Below, piece after piece: positions 1-8,336 of a stretch of 40,840 nucleotides of DNA. The stretch comes from Candidatus Saccharibacteria bacterium UBA5145 (GTDB lineage Bacteria; Patescibacteriota; Saccharimonadia; Saccharimonadales; UBA4665): NCBI GenBank assembly GCA_002413865.1, contig DHXX01000012.1, positions 95,583 through 136,422 on the forward strand, given 5' to 3'. The position numbers were made by a program, and so were the translations under genes. Position 1 is the stretch's first letter, and every line of letters starts with the position of its first letter. The notes under the pieces are model-generated. The model was not told where the DNA came from and made no database searches. It worked only from the letters and a program-made list of their open reading frames with translations.

Positions 1-155
1 CCGCCGTAGGCGTTCTGCCGGCGCAGCCACGAGCTACTTTTTGTCCCCGCGCGGAGTGTCCTGCCCCAAGAGTTTTGCTTACTTTGGCGGTCCAAAGTAA
101 GGGAAGGAGGAAGAAAATTGCAGTAGGCTATACGTAAGTAGTGATGACACCAGAA
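1..155 (+). repeat. Dispersed structured repeat, copy 1 (left end cut by the window edge)
   Basis: This non-coding stretch matches two other copies at 12487-12715 (inverted) and 12885-13090. Shared blocks are the GCCGTAGGCGTT word at the left, a GTGTCCTGCCCCAAGAGTTTTG block, a CTTACTTT...AAAGTAAG hairpin followed by a purine-rich GGGAAGGAGGAAG run, and a GTGATG...ACCAG right end. The hairpin that starts the other copies would lie just outside the window. The rest of 156-225 shows nothing recognisable. Confidence 0.7.
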
Positions 156-225
156 ATATACGTGTTTAATGCTCGAATTAATACTGAAATGAATACAGCA
201 TTATTGGAGTGATAGAACAGATTTG

Positions 226-873
226 CTAGTTGCTAGTTGGGTTCTTGAGGGCAATTTCGGCGTCGATAACTTTCGAGAAAGCTTCAATGGTGTTGGCGAC
301 TTGGACTTGCTTGCCGTCGAGGAAGTAGGAGGGTGTCCCCTGGACATTCAGCTTTGTGCCGGCCGCGGTGTCGGCATTGATCATGTCGTTCACTTTTATG
401 CTGGCGTAATCTTGCCTAAACTTAGTCAGATCCAATTTCAACTGCGTCGCGTAGACGTCAAAGATCTGGCTGGGAGTTCGCGAAGTCGACCATTGACTTT
501 GATTGGCGTAGAGCGCGTCGTGCATTTCCCAGAATTTGTTCTGCAGGCCAGCGGCCTCGGCAGCCCGGGCGGCGGCAAAGGCGTTCTGGTGCGAGTTGAC
601 GAGCGGGAAATTGCGGAATTGCAAACGGATGGCATCGCCGTACTTGGCTTCGACGGCTTTGACAGTTGGGTAGTATTGGCCACAGTAGGGGCATTCATAG
701 TCACCGTATTCAACCAACGTGACGCCCTTGGTGCCTTGACCCTCAATGTGAGAGGTGGGCTGGGCATTGGCGCTGCTGCCGCTCGAGTTTGTTGAATTTT
801 TACCAGTCAGGGCAAAGATGCCGACCAGAGACAAGATCACCACGATGATGACTGCCCAAAATTGCTTAGACAT
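226..873 (-). CDS. DsbA-like thioredoxin-fold thiol oxidoreductase, membrane anchored
   Basis: Predicted extracytoplasmic thiol:disulfide oxidoreductase that would make or rearrange disulfides in exported proteins. Residues 5-23 form one N-terminal hydrophobic segment (signal anchor), followed by a Ser/Asn-rich linker to about residue 45 and then a thioredoxin-fold domain of the DsbA/Thioredoxin_4 type. The active site is C61-P-Y-C64, and the cis-proline is in GTP at residues 179-181. The length of 215 aa is normal for membrane-anchored DsbA-like proteins. A GGGAG ribosome site lies about 13 nt before the ATG, and a TATACT box is further upstream. It is transcribed away from the CBS-domain gene; the shared upstream gap holds a heptad-repeat element. 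No DsbB/VKOR partner is visible nearby. Family assignment is firm; the substrate is unknown. Confidence 0.9.
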   Translation of the reverse strand: MSKQFWAVIIVVILSLVGIFALTGKNSTNSSGSSANAQPTSHIEGQGTKGVTLVEYGDYECPYCGQYYPTVKAVEAKYGDAIRLQFRNFPLVNSHQNAFAAARAAEAAGLQNKFWEMHDALYANQSQWSTSRTPSQIFDVYATQLKLDLTKFRQDYASIKVNDMINADTAAGTKLNVQGTPSYFLDGKQVQVANTIEAFSKVIDAEIALKNPTSN

Positions 874-925
874 AGAAATATTTCTCCCTTAATTTCACTA
901 ATTACTCTCTAGTATACTATGAACC

Positions 926-1024
926 GGTAATCAGGAAACAGGAATTATAAAGTGGGAAGTAGGGGTGGGCGGCTGGAGTTCAAACTATTTCCCAATTCCT
1001 ATTTCCTAATTCCAACTTTATAAA
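926..1024. repeat. Heptad-word inverted repeat element 1
   Basis: The left arm (about 927-964) is made of 7-bp purine words such as AATCAGG, AAACAGG, AAGTGGG and AAGTAGG. The right arm (about 985-1022) is made of complementary words such as ATTCCTA, TTTCCTA and ATTCCAA. Together they form a long imperfect hairpin around a GC-rich core. It lies between divergent genes, so it is not simply a terminator. Confidence 0.7.
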
Positions 1025-1052
1025 TAAGCGCAATAATTATAAACTATGGTGA

Positions 1053-2102
1053 ATGACGAGCTTCATCCTTGCCCTTATCTTGCTCGCACTTGCCTTAGCC
1101 GGTGTTGTGGTCCGAAAAACGTACTATTACGTACCAACTCGTGAATTGAAACGACAAGCCGAACGCCACGATGCCCTGGCTAGTGGTTTGTACCAAGCCG
1201 TCGCCTATGGCAGTAGTTTACGCGCCCTGTTGTGGTTGTTTATCGGCCTGACGAGTGCCGGCGGCATCGTCTTGCTGGCGCGGGCGGCGCCCGTCTGGTT
1301 GAGCATTGGCGCGGTAGTGCTGTTGTTGTGGGTGGCTTTTTATTGGCTACCGGCCAGTCGAGTGACGACTTACGGGGCGCGCTTAGCTCTGCTCGTGACG
1401 CCGCCAATCGTCTGGCTCCTAAATTATCTCCATCCGCTGATCAGTCGAGGCGCTCCTAAGATCGAAAAACGCTACTCGGCCCAAGCGCATACCGGCTTAT
1501 TTGAGCGCGCCGACGTTATGGATTTGCTGGAGCAACAAGGCCGCCAAGCCGACAACCGCTTGAGCGGTGAGGAGCTAGAGATTGTCAAACGCGCCTTGAG
1601 CTTCAACGACCATCAGGTGAGCAGTATTCTGACCTCTCGTAAAGAGATTAAAACCGTCCTGGCCAACGAAATCGTCGGGCCGGTCTTGATCGACGAGCTG
1701 CATAAGCTAGATCAATTGTTCGTCCTCGTTAAAGACAAGCCGAAGGGCACCATTATCGGTGTTTTGCAGGGTCAAAAACTGGGTTTAATGAGCTCCGGGC
1801 AGGTCAGTGAACACATGGACAAGACCGTCTATTATCTCCACGAGAGCGACAACCTGAGCGAAGCGCTGCACGCTTTCTTTGTGACCAACTGCCCGCTCTT
1901 CGTCGTCGTCAATAACTTTGAAGAGTATGTTGGCGTGGTCACGATTGAAGCCGTTTTACGGCAGTTGCTGGGGCACATACCGGGCGATAGCTTCGAACAG
2001 TATGCCGACGTCGCTGCCGTGGCCGCCCGCCACACCAAATCGAAAAAACCAAACGCCGTGACCGAAAAAACTGACGAAACCACCCCTGAAGTGGTAGAAT
2101 AA
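1053..2102 (+). CDS. Membrane protein with CBS-domain pair (CNNM/TlyC/CorC-like)
   Basis: 349-aa protein. Hydrophobic segments lie at about residues 3-20, 58-77, 84-99 and 110-125. The cytoplasmic part then has a helical stretch (about 140-190, LSGEELEIVKRALSF) and a CBS-domain pair (about 195-315) ending in VGVVTIEAVLRQLLG. The tail is Lys/Glu/Thr-rich. The order resembles CNNM/CorC/TlyC-type proteins, which use CBS domains to bind adenosine nucleotides and are linked to Mg2+ or other ion transport, although the membrane part looks shortened. A TATAAA box at about 1039-1044 puts the transcript start almost on the ATG, so the message may be leaderless. An overlapping ATG at 1046 is in another frame. 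Family fairly sure, function inferred. Confidence 0.7.
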   Translation: MTSFILALILLALALAGVVVRKTYYYVPTRELKRQAERHDALASGLYQAVAYGSSLRALLWLFIGLTSAGGIVLLARAAPVWLSIGAVVLLLWVAFYWLPASRVTTYGARLALLVTPPIVWLLNYLHPLISRGAPKIEKRYSAQAHTGLFERADVMDLLEQQGRQADNRLSGEELEIVKRALSFNDHQVSSILTSRKEIKTVLANEIVGPVLIDELHKLDQLFVLVKDKPKGTIIGVLQGQKLGLMSSGQVSEHMDKTVYYLHESDNLSEALHAFFVTNCPLFVVVNNFEEYVGVVTIEAVLRQLLGHIPGDSFEQYADVAAVAARHTKSKKPNAVTEKTDETTPEVVE

Positions 2103-2116
2103 CAGAGATGAGCAAG

Positions 2117-2203
2117 AGTTATAAAGTAAAAAGTTCATAAAGTTCCTAAAGTTAGCCGCAGCTCCGAGCTAACTTTCAACTTTAAAACTTTAAGAACTTT
2201 CTA
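2117..2203. repeat. Heptad-word inverted repeat element 2
   Basis: The left arm repeats AAAGTTC/ATAAAGT/TCCTAAAG words, the core is AGCTCCGAGCT (about 2160-2170), and the right arm repeats AACTTT/AACTTTA words, forming a long A/T-rich hairpin. It separates the CBS-domain gene from aspS and ends just before the aspS ribosome site. Confidence 0.75.
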
Positions 2204-2225
2204 CTACTAATAAGGAGTTATTGTG

Positions 2226-3989
2226 ATGAGAATTCTAAGTTCCGACGTCAGCGCCCGGGTCGGCGACAGTATTACGGTCAAGGGTTGGGTGCAATCACGC
2301 CGTGATCACGGCGGGCTGATTTTTATCGACATTCGTGACCACCAGGGTATTACCCAACTGGTCATTCAGCCGGAAACGGCCGAAGCGTTCGCCACCGCCG
2401 AGCAGTTACGCGATGAATTCGTCATTAGCGCCAGCGGTCTGGTCCGCGAGCGCGCCGAACATCTCAAGAATCCTAACATCACGACCGGTGGGGTCGAGAT
2501 TAAGGTCGACGAGCTGACAATTCTGAACCGGTCCGAGCCGCTACCGATCCAGCTCCACGGTGAGGCCATGGCCAGCGAAGATTTGCGGTTGAAATACCGT
2601 TATCTCGACCTGCGTCGCCCGAAAATGCAGACGATGCTCAAAAAACGGGCCGAATCGTACAAGCGGATTCGTGACTTTATGGAGGCCAACGAATTTACCG
2701 AAGTAACGACACCGATTATCGCCAACTCGAGCCCCGAGGGCGCGCGTGACTTCCTAGTACCATCCCGGATTCATCCCGGTACTTTTTACGCGCTACCCCA
2801 AGCCCCTCAACAATTTAAACAGCTATTGATGGTCGGGGGCGTCGCCCGCTATTATCAGATCGCCGCCTGTTTTCGGGACGAAGATCCGCGGGCCGACCGC
2901 TTATATGGCGAATTTTATCAGCTCGACCTGGAAATGTCGTTCGTCGAAGACGGCGAAGAGGTACGCCGACTGACCGAGCCGCTAATCAAGAGCCTGACGA
3001 CCGACTTCGCCGGCAAGCAACTACTCAGCCAAGACATCCCGCGCATCACCTACCAAGACGCCATGGAACGCTTTGGCTCCGACAAGCCGGATTTGCGCTA
3101 CGGCATGGAACTATGCGAGCTATCAGACGTGCTGGTCGACTCCAAGTTCGGTGTCTTTGCCAGCGCCCTGCAGGCCGGCGGCTGCGTCAAAGCCATCTGT
3201 GTTAAGGCGGCCAGCGGTCTCAGCCGGTCGCAAATCGATAGTTTCACTTTAGTCGCCAAAGCCGAAGGCGCCGGCGGGTTAGCGTACCTGACGTTCGAAG
3301 CCGGTGAAATCAAATCGCCGATCGCCAAATTTTTGGAGCCCAGCGAACTGGCGGCCATTGCTGCCAAGACCGGTGCCGTCGATGGTGACATCGTCTTCTT
3401 CGGCGCCGATCAGCGGCCGGTGGTTAACAAAGTGCTGGGCCGGTTGCGCGTCGAATTTGCCAACCATTTTAAGCTCAAAGACCCCGATGTCATCGCCCTG
3501 TGCTGGATAATTGATTTTCCGTTTTACGAACTCGACGACACCACTAAGAAACTCGACTTCGGTCACAACCCCTTCTCGATGCCTAAAGGGGGGCTAGAGG
3601 CCTTGCACGGCGCCGACAAACTCGCCATCGTCGCCGATCAGTACGACATGGTCATGAACGGCTACGAAATCTGTTCGGGCGGTGTCCGTAACCATAACCC
3701 GGAAATCATGTACGAAGTCTTCGCGGTGCTCGGCTTCGATCAGGCCTATGTTGACAAACGTTTCGGCGCTATGATCGGCGCCTTTAAATACGGCGCGCCA
3801 CCGCACGCCGGTTGCGCCTTCGGTATCGATCGTATCCTGATGGAACTGACCGGCGAACAGAACATCCGCGAGGTAGTGGCCTTCCCCAAGAACGGTTCGG
3901 GCGTAGATGTCATGATGAATTCACCGAGTGGCGTCGAAGCCGCTCAACTCAAAGAGCTGCACATCGAAACTGTCGAAACCGACTCTTAA
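2226..3989 (+). CDS. aspS: Aspartyl-tRNA synthetase
   Basis: Class II synthetase that charges tRNA-Asp with aspartate (possibly also tRNA-Asn, if non-discriminating) in the cytoplasm. About 587 aa, the usual length of bacterial AspRS. It has an N-terminal OB-fold anticodon-binding domain (residues 1-110), a catalytic core with motif 2 FRDEDPRADR (about 216-225), a bacterial GAD insertion (about 285-410) and motif 3 with GIDRI near residue 533. Motif 2 has Pro where many homologues have Leu. A GTG at 2223 and an ATG at 2226 are both in frame. The AAGGAG at 2212-2217 is 8 nt before the ATG, so ATG is preferred. The gene is flanked on both sides by heptad-word repeat elements. Confidence 0.97.
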   Translation: MRILSSDVSARVGDSITVKGWVQSRRDHGGLIFIDIRDHQGITQLVIQPETAEAFATAEQLRDEFVISASGLVRERAEHLKNPNITTGGVEIKVDELTILNRSEPLPIQLHGEAMASEDLRLKYRYLDLRRPKMQTMLKKRAESYKRIRDFMEANEFTEVTTPIIANSSPEGARDFLVPSRIHPGTFYALPQAPQQFKQLLMVGGVARYYQIAACFRDEDPRADRLYGEFYQLDLEMSFVEDGEEVRRLTEPLIKSLTTDFAGKQLLSQDIPRITYQDAMERFGSDKPDLRYGMELCELSDVLVDSKFGVFASALQAGGCVKAICVKAASGLSRSQIDSFTLVAKAEGAGGLAYLTFEAGEIKSPIAKFLEPSELAAIAAKTGAVDGDIVFFGADQRPVVNKVLGRLRVEFANHFKLKDPDVIALCWIIDFPFYELDDTTKKLDFGHNPFSMPKGGLEALHGADKLAIVADQYDMVMNGYEICSGGVRNHNPEIMYEVFAVLGFDQAYVDKRFGAMIGAFKYGAPPHAGCAFGIDRILMELTGEQNIREVVAFPKNGSGVDVMMNSPSGVEAAQLKELHIETVETDS

Positions 3990-4029
3990 ATATTGCCTTC
4001 ACCCGGCACTGTTCGCTTGGCCACAGCTT

Positions 4030-4140
4030 TAGTAGATAGGGGTTGGTAGATGGTAGATGGGGTTAGCTCCTGAGCTCAAGCGCGCAGCGCTCCCCAACTA
4101 CCTACTACTAACTACCATCTACCAATTCCTAGCAGCTTTA
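4030..4140. repeat. Heptad-word inverted repeat element 3
   Basis: The left arm carries GGTAGAT/GGTAGAT words, the core is AGCTCCTGAGCTC (about 4064-4077) plus CGCGCAGCGC, and the right arm carries CTACCTACTACTAACTACC words that pair with the left arm. It sits between the convergent aspS and AlkA-type genes, where it could act as a bidirectional terminator. Confidence 0.75.
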
Positions 4141-4159
4141 CGCTGTATGAACTTTCTAA

Positions 4160-4783
4160 CTATTTAAGGGGCGTGGTGTCGTACGATTCCCAAATGTACC
4201 AACTGGCGACCGATTCATAGGGGTGCCAGTGGTTGCGAGCAGCTAGCTCTTTGACTTGCGAGGGCGTCGGTGTTTGCTCGTAGCCGTACAAATCACGGAT
4301 GCCATTGCGAATCCCCAGGTCCCCGACCGGCAGGACGTCGAGCCGGCCGACGCAGAACATCAGAAACATGTGGACAGTCCACTCGCCGATGCCTTTGACG
4401 TCGGTGAGTTCGGCGATAATTTCTTCGTTTGACTGTTGCTCGAGACGGGCGAACGTGACCCGGCCATCGACGATGTGCCCGGCTAAGTCGCGGATGTAAT
4501 TGGCCTTGGCGCCACTCAAACCAACGCTCCGTAATTTTTCAATCGACTTGCCGAGAATGGCCGCGGGGGCCGGAAACTCGCCTCCAAACAGCTCGCGGAA
4601 GCGGCCCTTAATCGACTCCGCCGCTTTGACGCTCAGCTGTTGGCCAATAATCGAATCAGTCAACGAGCGATAGTAATCGCGGTGGGGCGCAAACGCCGCC
4701 AGACCGCACCTATCTATGACTGGTGCCAACCGCGGGTCGCGCCGGCGCAAATGGTCGGCCGCTTTTAATAGTTCGTTCTCCAT
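4160..4783 (-). CDS. DNA-3-methyladenine glycosylase, AlkA/HhH-GPD type
   Basis: Base-excision repair enzyme that removes alkylated purines from DNA. 207 aa. The HhH-GPD fold is shown by the helix-hairpin-helix VKGIGEWTV at residues 129-137 and the following loop LPVGDLG, where D155 is the expected catalytic aspartate. QQLSVKAA at about 48-55 is the conserved early helix of the family. It lacks the N-terminal domain of E. coli AlkA, as compact family members do. A TACAAT box lies 8 nt before the ATG, so the message is probably leaderless. Monocistronic, convergent with aspS. Confidence 0.92.
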   Translation of the reverse strand: MENELLKAADHLRRRDPRLAPVIDRCGLAAFAPHRDYYRSLTDSIIGQQLSVKAAESIKGRFRELFGGEFPAPAAILGKSIEKLRSVGLSGAKANYIRDLAGHIVDGRVTFARLEQQSNEEIIAELTDVKGIGEWTVHMFLMFCVGRLDVLPVGDLGIRNGIRDLYGYEQTPTPSQVKELAARNHWHPYESVASWYIWESYDTTPLK

Positions 4784-5090
4784 GCCTATCCATTGTAGAG
4801 TATCAACGGTTGGCCCAGGGCTAGACTTTAACTACTTTCGCCGTCACTCAGAATACGCTGCAAGGTTTGATCGAGATTATTATCGAACCATTTCTGGCTG
4901 ATCAATAGGCGAAATTTGGACACCGGAAAATTGACAGGTTGAACACAAGCGTGGTACAAATAAATTAAGCATTTCATTAAATAAAAAAGTTGAAGAAATT
5001 TATGAGCTTTTACCTTTACCCCAAAAAACGACTCCACGCTCTAGCACTGCACCTCCTGCAACGCTTCGCCTGAGAACCCGCGCCTAGGTA
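4784..5090. other. Intergenic stretch with no supported gene
   Basis: Apart from the TACAAT box of the glycosylase gene (4792-4797, minus strand), nothing here is convincing. A 69-codon minus-strand frame (4828-5037) has no recognisable domain, no ribosome site and odd composition, and is not called. The heptad-word element that follows fills most of the remaining gap. Confidence 0.5.
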
Positions 5091-5272
5091 GAAAGTTCAT
5101 CAAAGTTACAAAGTTGAAAGTTGAAAGTTGGCGTAGGGCTACAGCCAGATTTTAAGTAATTAGTAACTAGAAAACAGAAAACAGTAAGTCGGGGTGAGCT
5201 CCCGCAGCTCAAACTAATTCCTATTTCCTGATTCCTACTTTCATCTTTAGGGACTTTCATTTTATAACTCTC
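5091..5272. repeat. Heptad-word inverted repeat element 4 (compound)
   Basis: It begins with a run of AAAGTTG heptads (about 5107-5130), then a small GGCT/AGCC hairpin, then the words GTAATTA/GTAACTA/AAAACAG, a GAGCTCCCGCAGCTC core, and the complementary words TTCCTAT/TTCCTGA/TTCCTAC. The 94 bp at 5150-5243 look identical to 8177-8270 in element 6. It lies upstream of the beta-propeller-like gene and between divergent genes. Confidence 0.8.
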
Positions 5273-5364
5273 CGTAGGCAAGAGGGGATTATGACGGTCT
5301 CGAAGCGCCCGTTCGCACCGACCGCACCCCTCTGACTTCATCGGCTTCGTGGTAAAGTAAGCAT

Positions 5365-7383
5365 ATGCCTGATAAAAAAGAAGCTAGCTCGGCCTCGCCT
5401 CAGGACGACGCCCTCGAAATTCGCGTTGATGCCATGATGGATCCGCGCCACCCGAGCCCGCCACCAGCCCCCGCCACGCCGACTCCTTTGATCTCGCCAC
5501 TCCCCGGCGAGACGCCACGGACGATAGATATATTCCAAGACCCCAAGACCGCGCCCGAAGTCTCGCCGGCGCTTTTAGGGCAGATTGGTCTGAATCCTCC
5601 TGAGGTGCCGCCGACTCCTCCAGCCGAAGCCGCAGCCGCTATCACACAGGTGCCGGTTAGTCCGGTTGTCTTTGACGATCCGGCTATCGACGAGGCAGTC
5701 GATGATATCGTCGCCAGCGACGGCGATGCCTTGTTGGCCGCCGAAGATGACGCCCGCGCCGACAGTACTCCCACCCCAACCAGCGCCAAAACTCGCCACC
5801 ATCCATTCAAAAGTAAGTGGACTTGGCTAATTCTGGTGGCCGTCTTGCTGGTGGCCGTCTTGGCCGTACCACTGACGCGTTACAAGGTTCTAGGGTTGGT
5901 TATCAAAAAATCTATCGCCATCACGGTCATGGACAGCACCACTAAAACGCCCGTTAGCAACGCCCAAGTGGCCCTGGTTGGCCAATCGGCCAAAACCGAC
6001 GGCAACGGCCACGCCACGCTCCGGGTCCCAGTCGGCAAGGGTACCGTGTCGATTAGCAAACGGTACTACACGACGGCTAATCAATCAGTCCTGGTCGGGC
6101 TGCGCTCAAGCGCCGGCCTCACTCTGCATTTGGTAGCAACGGGACGCCAAGTCCCCGTCACGGTCGTCAACAAACTTACCGGCCTACCCCTGGCAAATGC
6201 CGAAATAAAGGCGCTCAACACCAGTGCCAAAACCGATACTCACGGCAAGACGATCATCGTGCTGCCCACCACCGCGGCGCAAGATAGCGGCAGCGTGGCG
6301 CTCAGCGGTTACAATACCAGTGACGTCAAAGTCGAGGTAACGAGCGCCGTCGTGGCGGCTAACACGTTCGCCCTGACACCCAGCGGCAGTATCTATTTCT
6401 TATCGAACGAGCACGGCACCATCGACGTCGTGAAAGTTAATCTGGACGGCAGTGACCGCCAAACGGTTCTGGCCGGAACGGGCAAAGAGGACGCCAGTAA
6501 CACGGTCTTGTTGGCTTCGCGCGACTGGCAGTATCTAGTGCTGAAAGCCCAGCGCGATAGCGCCCAACCAGCCCTCTATTTGATCGACACCGCCAACGAT
6601 AAAACGAGTGAGTTTGATTCCGGCAACGCTAACTTCAACTTGATTGGTTGGTACGGTCACGGACTAATCTACGATGAAACTAAGAATAATGTCGCGACGT
6701 CGCAGGCCGGCCACGAGTTATTCAAGAGTTATGATGCCGAGCGTGGCCAGCTCAACCAGCTCGATCAAAACCAAGTCGCTGGTGATGCCAATAATTACGC
6801 TTATCAGGGCTTTTACAATTTCTATCTGCTCAACAACCAGGTGGCATACAACACCCAATGGTACGCCGTAGGCACGGCCGACTTGGGTTTAAAAACTGAC
6901 ACGATTCGCGCCATTACCCTTAGCGGTCAGGTCAAAAAAGATTATCAGGCCTTTGCCTCCACCGGTACGGGGTATTTGCAAGCGGCCTTATACCAGCCCA
7001 ACGGCGTCTACTATTCGCTCTTCAGCTCGACCGACAACAAGACGACTTATTACAAATTTGACGGCCAAAACGTCGTTAGCGCCAGTGACCTCAACCAAAC
7101 GATCCTCGCTAAAGTTTACCCGACCTATTTCCCATCGCCGGCCGGCACCGCTACGCTGTGGAGTGAACTACGGGATGGCAAAGCAACCTTATTCACGGGC
7201 GACGCCAGCGCTCAAAAACCACAACAGCTCGGCGCCGCTTTGAGCGGTTATGCGGCCGCCGGTTGGTACGGCGATAGCTACGCACTCATTACCAAAGATG
7301 ACAGTGAGCTCTTCATTCTGCCCGTGAGCGGCACCGCACCGCCACTCAAATTAACCGATTACTATAAGTCATCCCAAAGATAA
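5365..7383 (+). CDS. Large membrane-anchored surface protein, carboxypeptidase-regulatory-like repeats plus beta-propeller-like domain
   Basis: 672 aa. Residues 1-145 are Pro/Ala-rich, acidic and probably disordered and cytoplasmic. Residues 150-168 form one membrane segment. Two successive domains at about 180-255 and 265-335 (TTKTPVSNAQVALVG..., KLTGLPLANAEIKALN...) look like carboxypeptidase-regulatory-like or PEGA-type beta sandwiches. The remainder, from SIYFLSNEHGTIDVVKVNLDGSD, reads as TolB/DPP-IV-like beta-propeller blades. The likely topology is an N-in anchor with a large outside domain, suggesting a surface receptor or adhesin-type role (inference only). No catalytic motif is seen. 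A TAAAGT box 7 nt before the ATG suggests a leaderless start; no ribosome site is visible. Confidence 0.75.
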   Translation: MPDKKEASSASPQDDALEIRVDAMMDPRHPSPPPAPATPTPLISPLPGETPRTIDIFQDPKTAPEVSPALLGQIGLNPPEVPPTPPAEAAAAITQVPVSPVVFDDPAIDEAVDDIVASDGDALLAAEDDARADSTPTPTSAKTRHHPFKSKWTWLILVAVLLVAVLAVPLTRYKVLGLVIKKSIAITVMDSTTKTPVSNAQVALVGQSAKTDGNGHATLRVPVGKGTVSISKRYYTTANQSVLVGLRSSAGLTLHLVATGRQVPVTVVNKLTGLPLANAEIKALNTSAKTDTHGKTIIVLPTTAAQDSGSVALSGYNTSDVKVEVTSAVVAANTFALTPSGSIYFLSNEHGTIDVVKVNLDGSDRQTVLAGTGKEDASNTVLLASRDWQYLVLKAQRDSAQPALYLIDTANDKTSEFDSGNANFNLIGWYGHGLIYDETKNNVATSQAGHELFKSYDAERGQLNQLDQNQVAGDANNYAYQGFYNFYLLNNQVAYNTQWYAVGTADLGLKTDTIRAITLSGQVKKDYQAFASTGTGYLQAALYQPNGVYYSLFSSTDNKTTYYKFDGQNVVSASDLNQTILAKVYPTYFPSPAGTATLWSELRDGKATLFTGDASAQKPQQLGAALSGYAAAGWYGDSYALITKDDSELFILPVSGTAPPLKLTDYYKSSQR

Positions 7384-7413
7384 GCCAGTTACAGCGATAG
7401 GTACGGGGACCTT

Positions 7414-7451
7414 TTGCCAAAGGTAGGTGGTAGTTGGGGGAGCTCAGCTCC
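7414..7451. repeat. Heptad-word repeat element 5 (half element)
   Basis: The left-arm words AAGGTAG/GTGGTAG/TTGGGG are followed by a perfect GGAGCTCAGCTCC palindrome core. The complementary right arm is missing or decayed. Confidence 0.5.
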
Positions 7452-7502
7452 GTCTCATTGTCATCCCGACGACAGCGGCCTTGTCGGTAAATGCGTCCCC
7501 AA

Positions 7503-7700
7503 GGTCGTCTTCCTGAAACGTGTTATAGCTCCACGCCAGGAAAACTATAATTCTATAGGAAGGTTTTCTTGGGTTTAAGCAGATACTCTCGCTGAACGCG
7601 AGATTATCAGGAAGTCGCAAGACGGCACAATTGCTTAGCTCGGGCTACACTTCTCTCCTTCGGTCTGCGCAAGGACAGTCCTTGTACATAGGCGCATAAA
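7503..7700 (+). ncRNA. Candidate structured RNA (multi-helix junction)
   Basis: This non-coding stretch folds by eye into a closed multi-branch shape. A closing helix pairs CTTCCTGA (7509-7516) with TCAGGAAG (7607-7614). Inside are a CGTG/CACG hairpin (7519-7535), a long hairpin pairing CCAGGAAAACTATA (7536-7549) with TATAG and TTTTCTTGG (7554-7572), and a CTCGC/GCGAG hairpin (7588-7602). Next come GTC-GCAA-GAC (7614-7623) with a GNRA loop and a TGCGC/GCGCA stem (7666-7696). The GNRA loop and a G-U pair in the long stem work only on the plus strand. It could be a free small RNA or the leader of the next gene. I do not recognise RNase P, tmRNA, 6S or SRP motifs. Confidence 0.4.
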
Positions 7701-7793
7701 AGAACGATATGAAGTGGCTGGTCGGCTCAACCTAGTGGACAGCAGCTTAGTCAATAAAGAGCTTATGTTTTTCATGCTACAATAAGGGCAATT

Positions 7794-8150
7794 ATGGATC
7801 CCACTACTACCGCTAGCGCGCCAGTCGCCCCGACTTCATCGTCAGCCCCAGCCGCCCCGCAGCCGAAAGTCGCGCCCGCCAATGCGACACCCATTATGGA
7901 TATTGTCGTCCAGCCGGCCCCAGCCGCCGACGAAGCCGACGCGCCAATTACGCCAGCCCCGATAGAAGACCAGACTGATCTCCCGAAAGTTACCGCTAAG
8001 CAACCGGCTACCGTCGCCAAGCAAGCCCATGCCCGCAGCGCCGCCAAGCCCACGGGCAGCGGTGTCGGCCTCGCGATTACGGCCACGGTCGTGATTATTT
8101 TGAGCCTGGCGGCGATGGCCGTGTACGCTTACCTCCAAACTAAAAAGTAA
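7794..8150 (+). CDS. Small Pro/Ala-rich protein with a C-terminal membrane anchor
   Basis: 118 aa with no known domain. Residues 1-90 are low-complexity, rich in Ala, Pro and Thr with an acidic middle. Residues about 91-112 form one membrane segment, and the protein ends in LQTKK. With the anchor at the far C-terminus it resembles tail-anchored proteins, with the disordered part probably cytoplasmic. A similar layout is seen in the 112-aa protein at 33027-33365. A TACAAT box at 7778-7783 lies 10 nt before the ATG, so the message has almost no leader unless the candidate RNA upstream is co-transcribed. Composition is typical coding sequence of this genome. Confidence 0.65.
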   Translation: MDPTTTASAPVAPTSSSAPAAPQPKVAPANATPIMDIVVQPAPAADEADAPITPAPIEDQTDLPKVTAKQPATVAKQAHARSAAKPTGSGVGLAITATVVIILSLAAMAVYAYLQTKK

Positions 8151-8297
8151 AAAGTTGGCTCGGGATGCGGCCCGATTTTTAAGTAATTAGTAACTAGAAA
8201 ACAGAAAACAGTAAGTCGGGGTGAGCTCCCGCAGCTCAAACTAATTCCTATTTCCTGATTCCTACTTTCAACTTTGGGGACTTGTTACTTTATAATT
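8148..8297. repeat. Heptad-word inverted repeat element 6
   Basis: Same architecture as element 4: AAAGTTGG start, a CGGG/CCCG mini-hairpin, GTAATTA/GTAACTA/AAAACAG words, the GAGCTCCCGCAGCTC core, TTCCTAT/TTCCTGA/TTCCTAC words and an ACTTTGGGGACTT tail. Positions 8177-8270 appear base-for-base identical to 5150-5243. Confidence 0.8.
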
Positions 8298-8336
8298 TAG
8301 TGGCAAGGGTCCTCAGTAAGGAGAAGTACGTTACAA

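Noticed and set aside
4828..5037. 69-codon minus-strand frame
   Set aside because: No ribosome site, promoter or recognisable domain; probably chance in an AT-rich gap.
7503..7700. RNase P RNA, tmRNA, 6S or SRP RNA
   Set aside because: Their conserved sequence signatures (for example GAGGAAAGTC or the tmRNA tag and tRNA-like ends) are not found on either strand.
926..8297. CRISPR array
   Set aside because: The repeats are 7-bp words in contiguous arms with complementarity, not 20-40 bp direct repeats with unique spacers; no cas genes.
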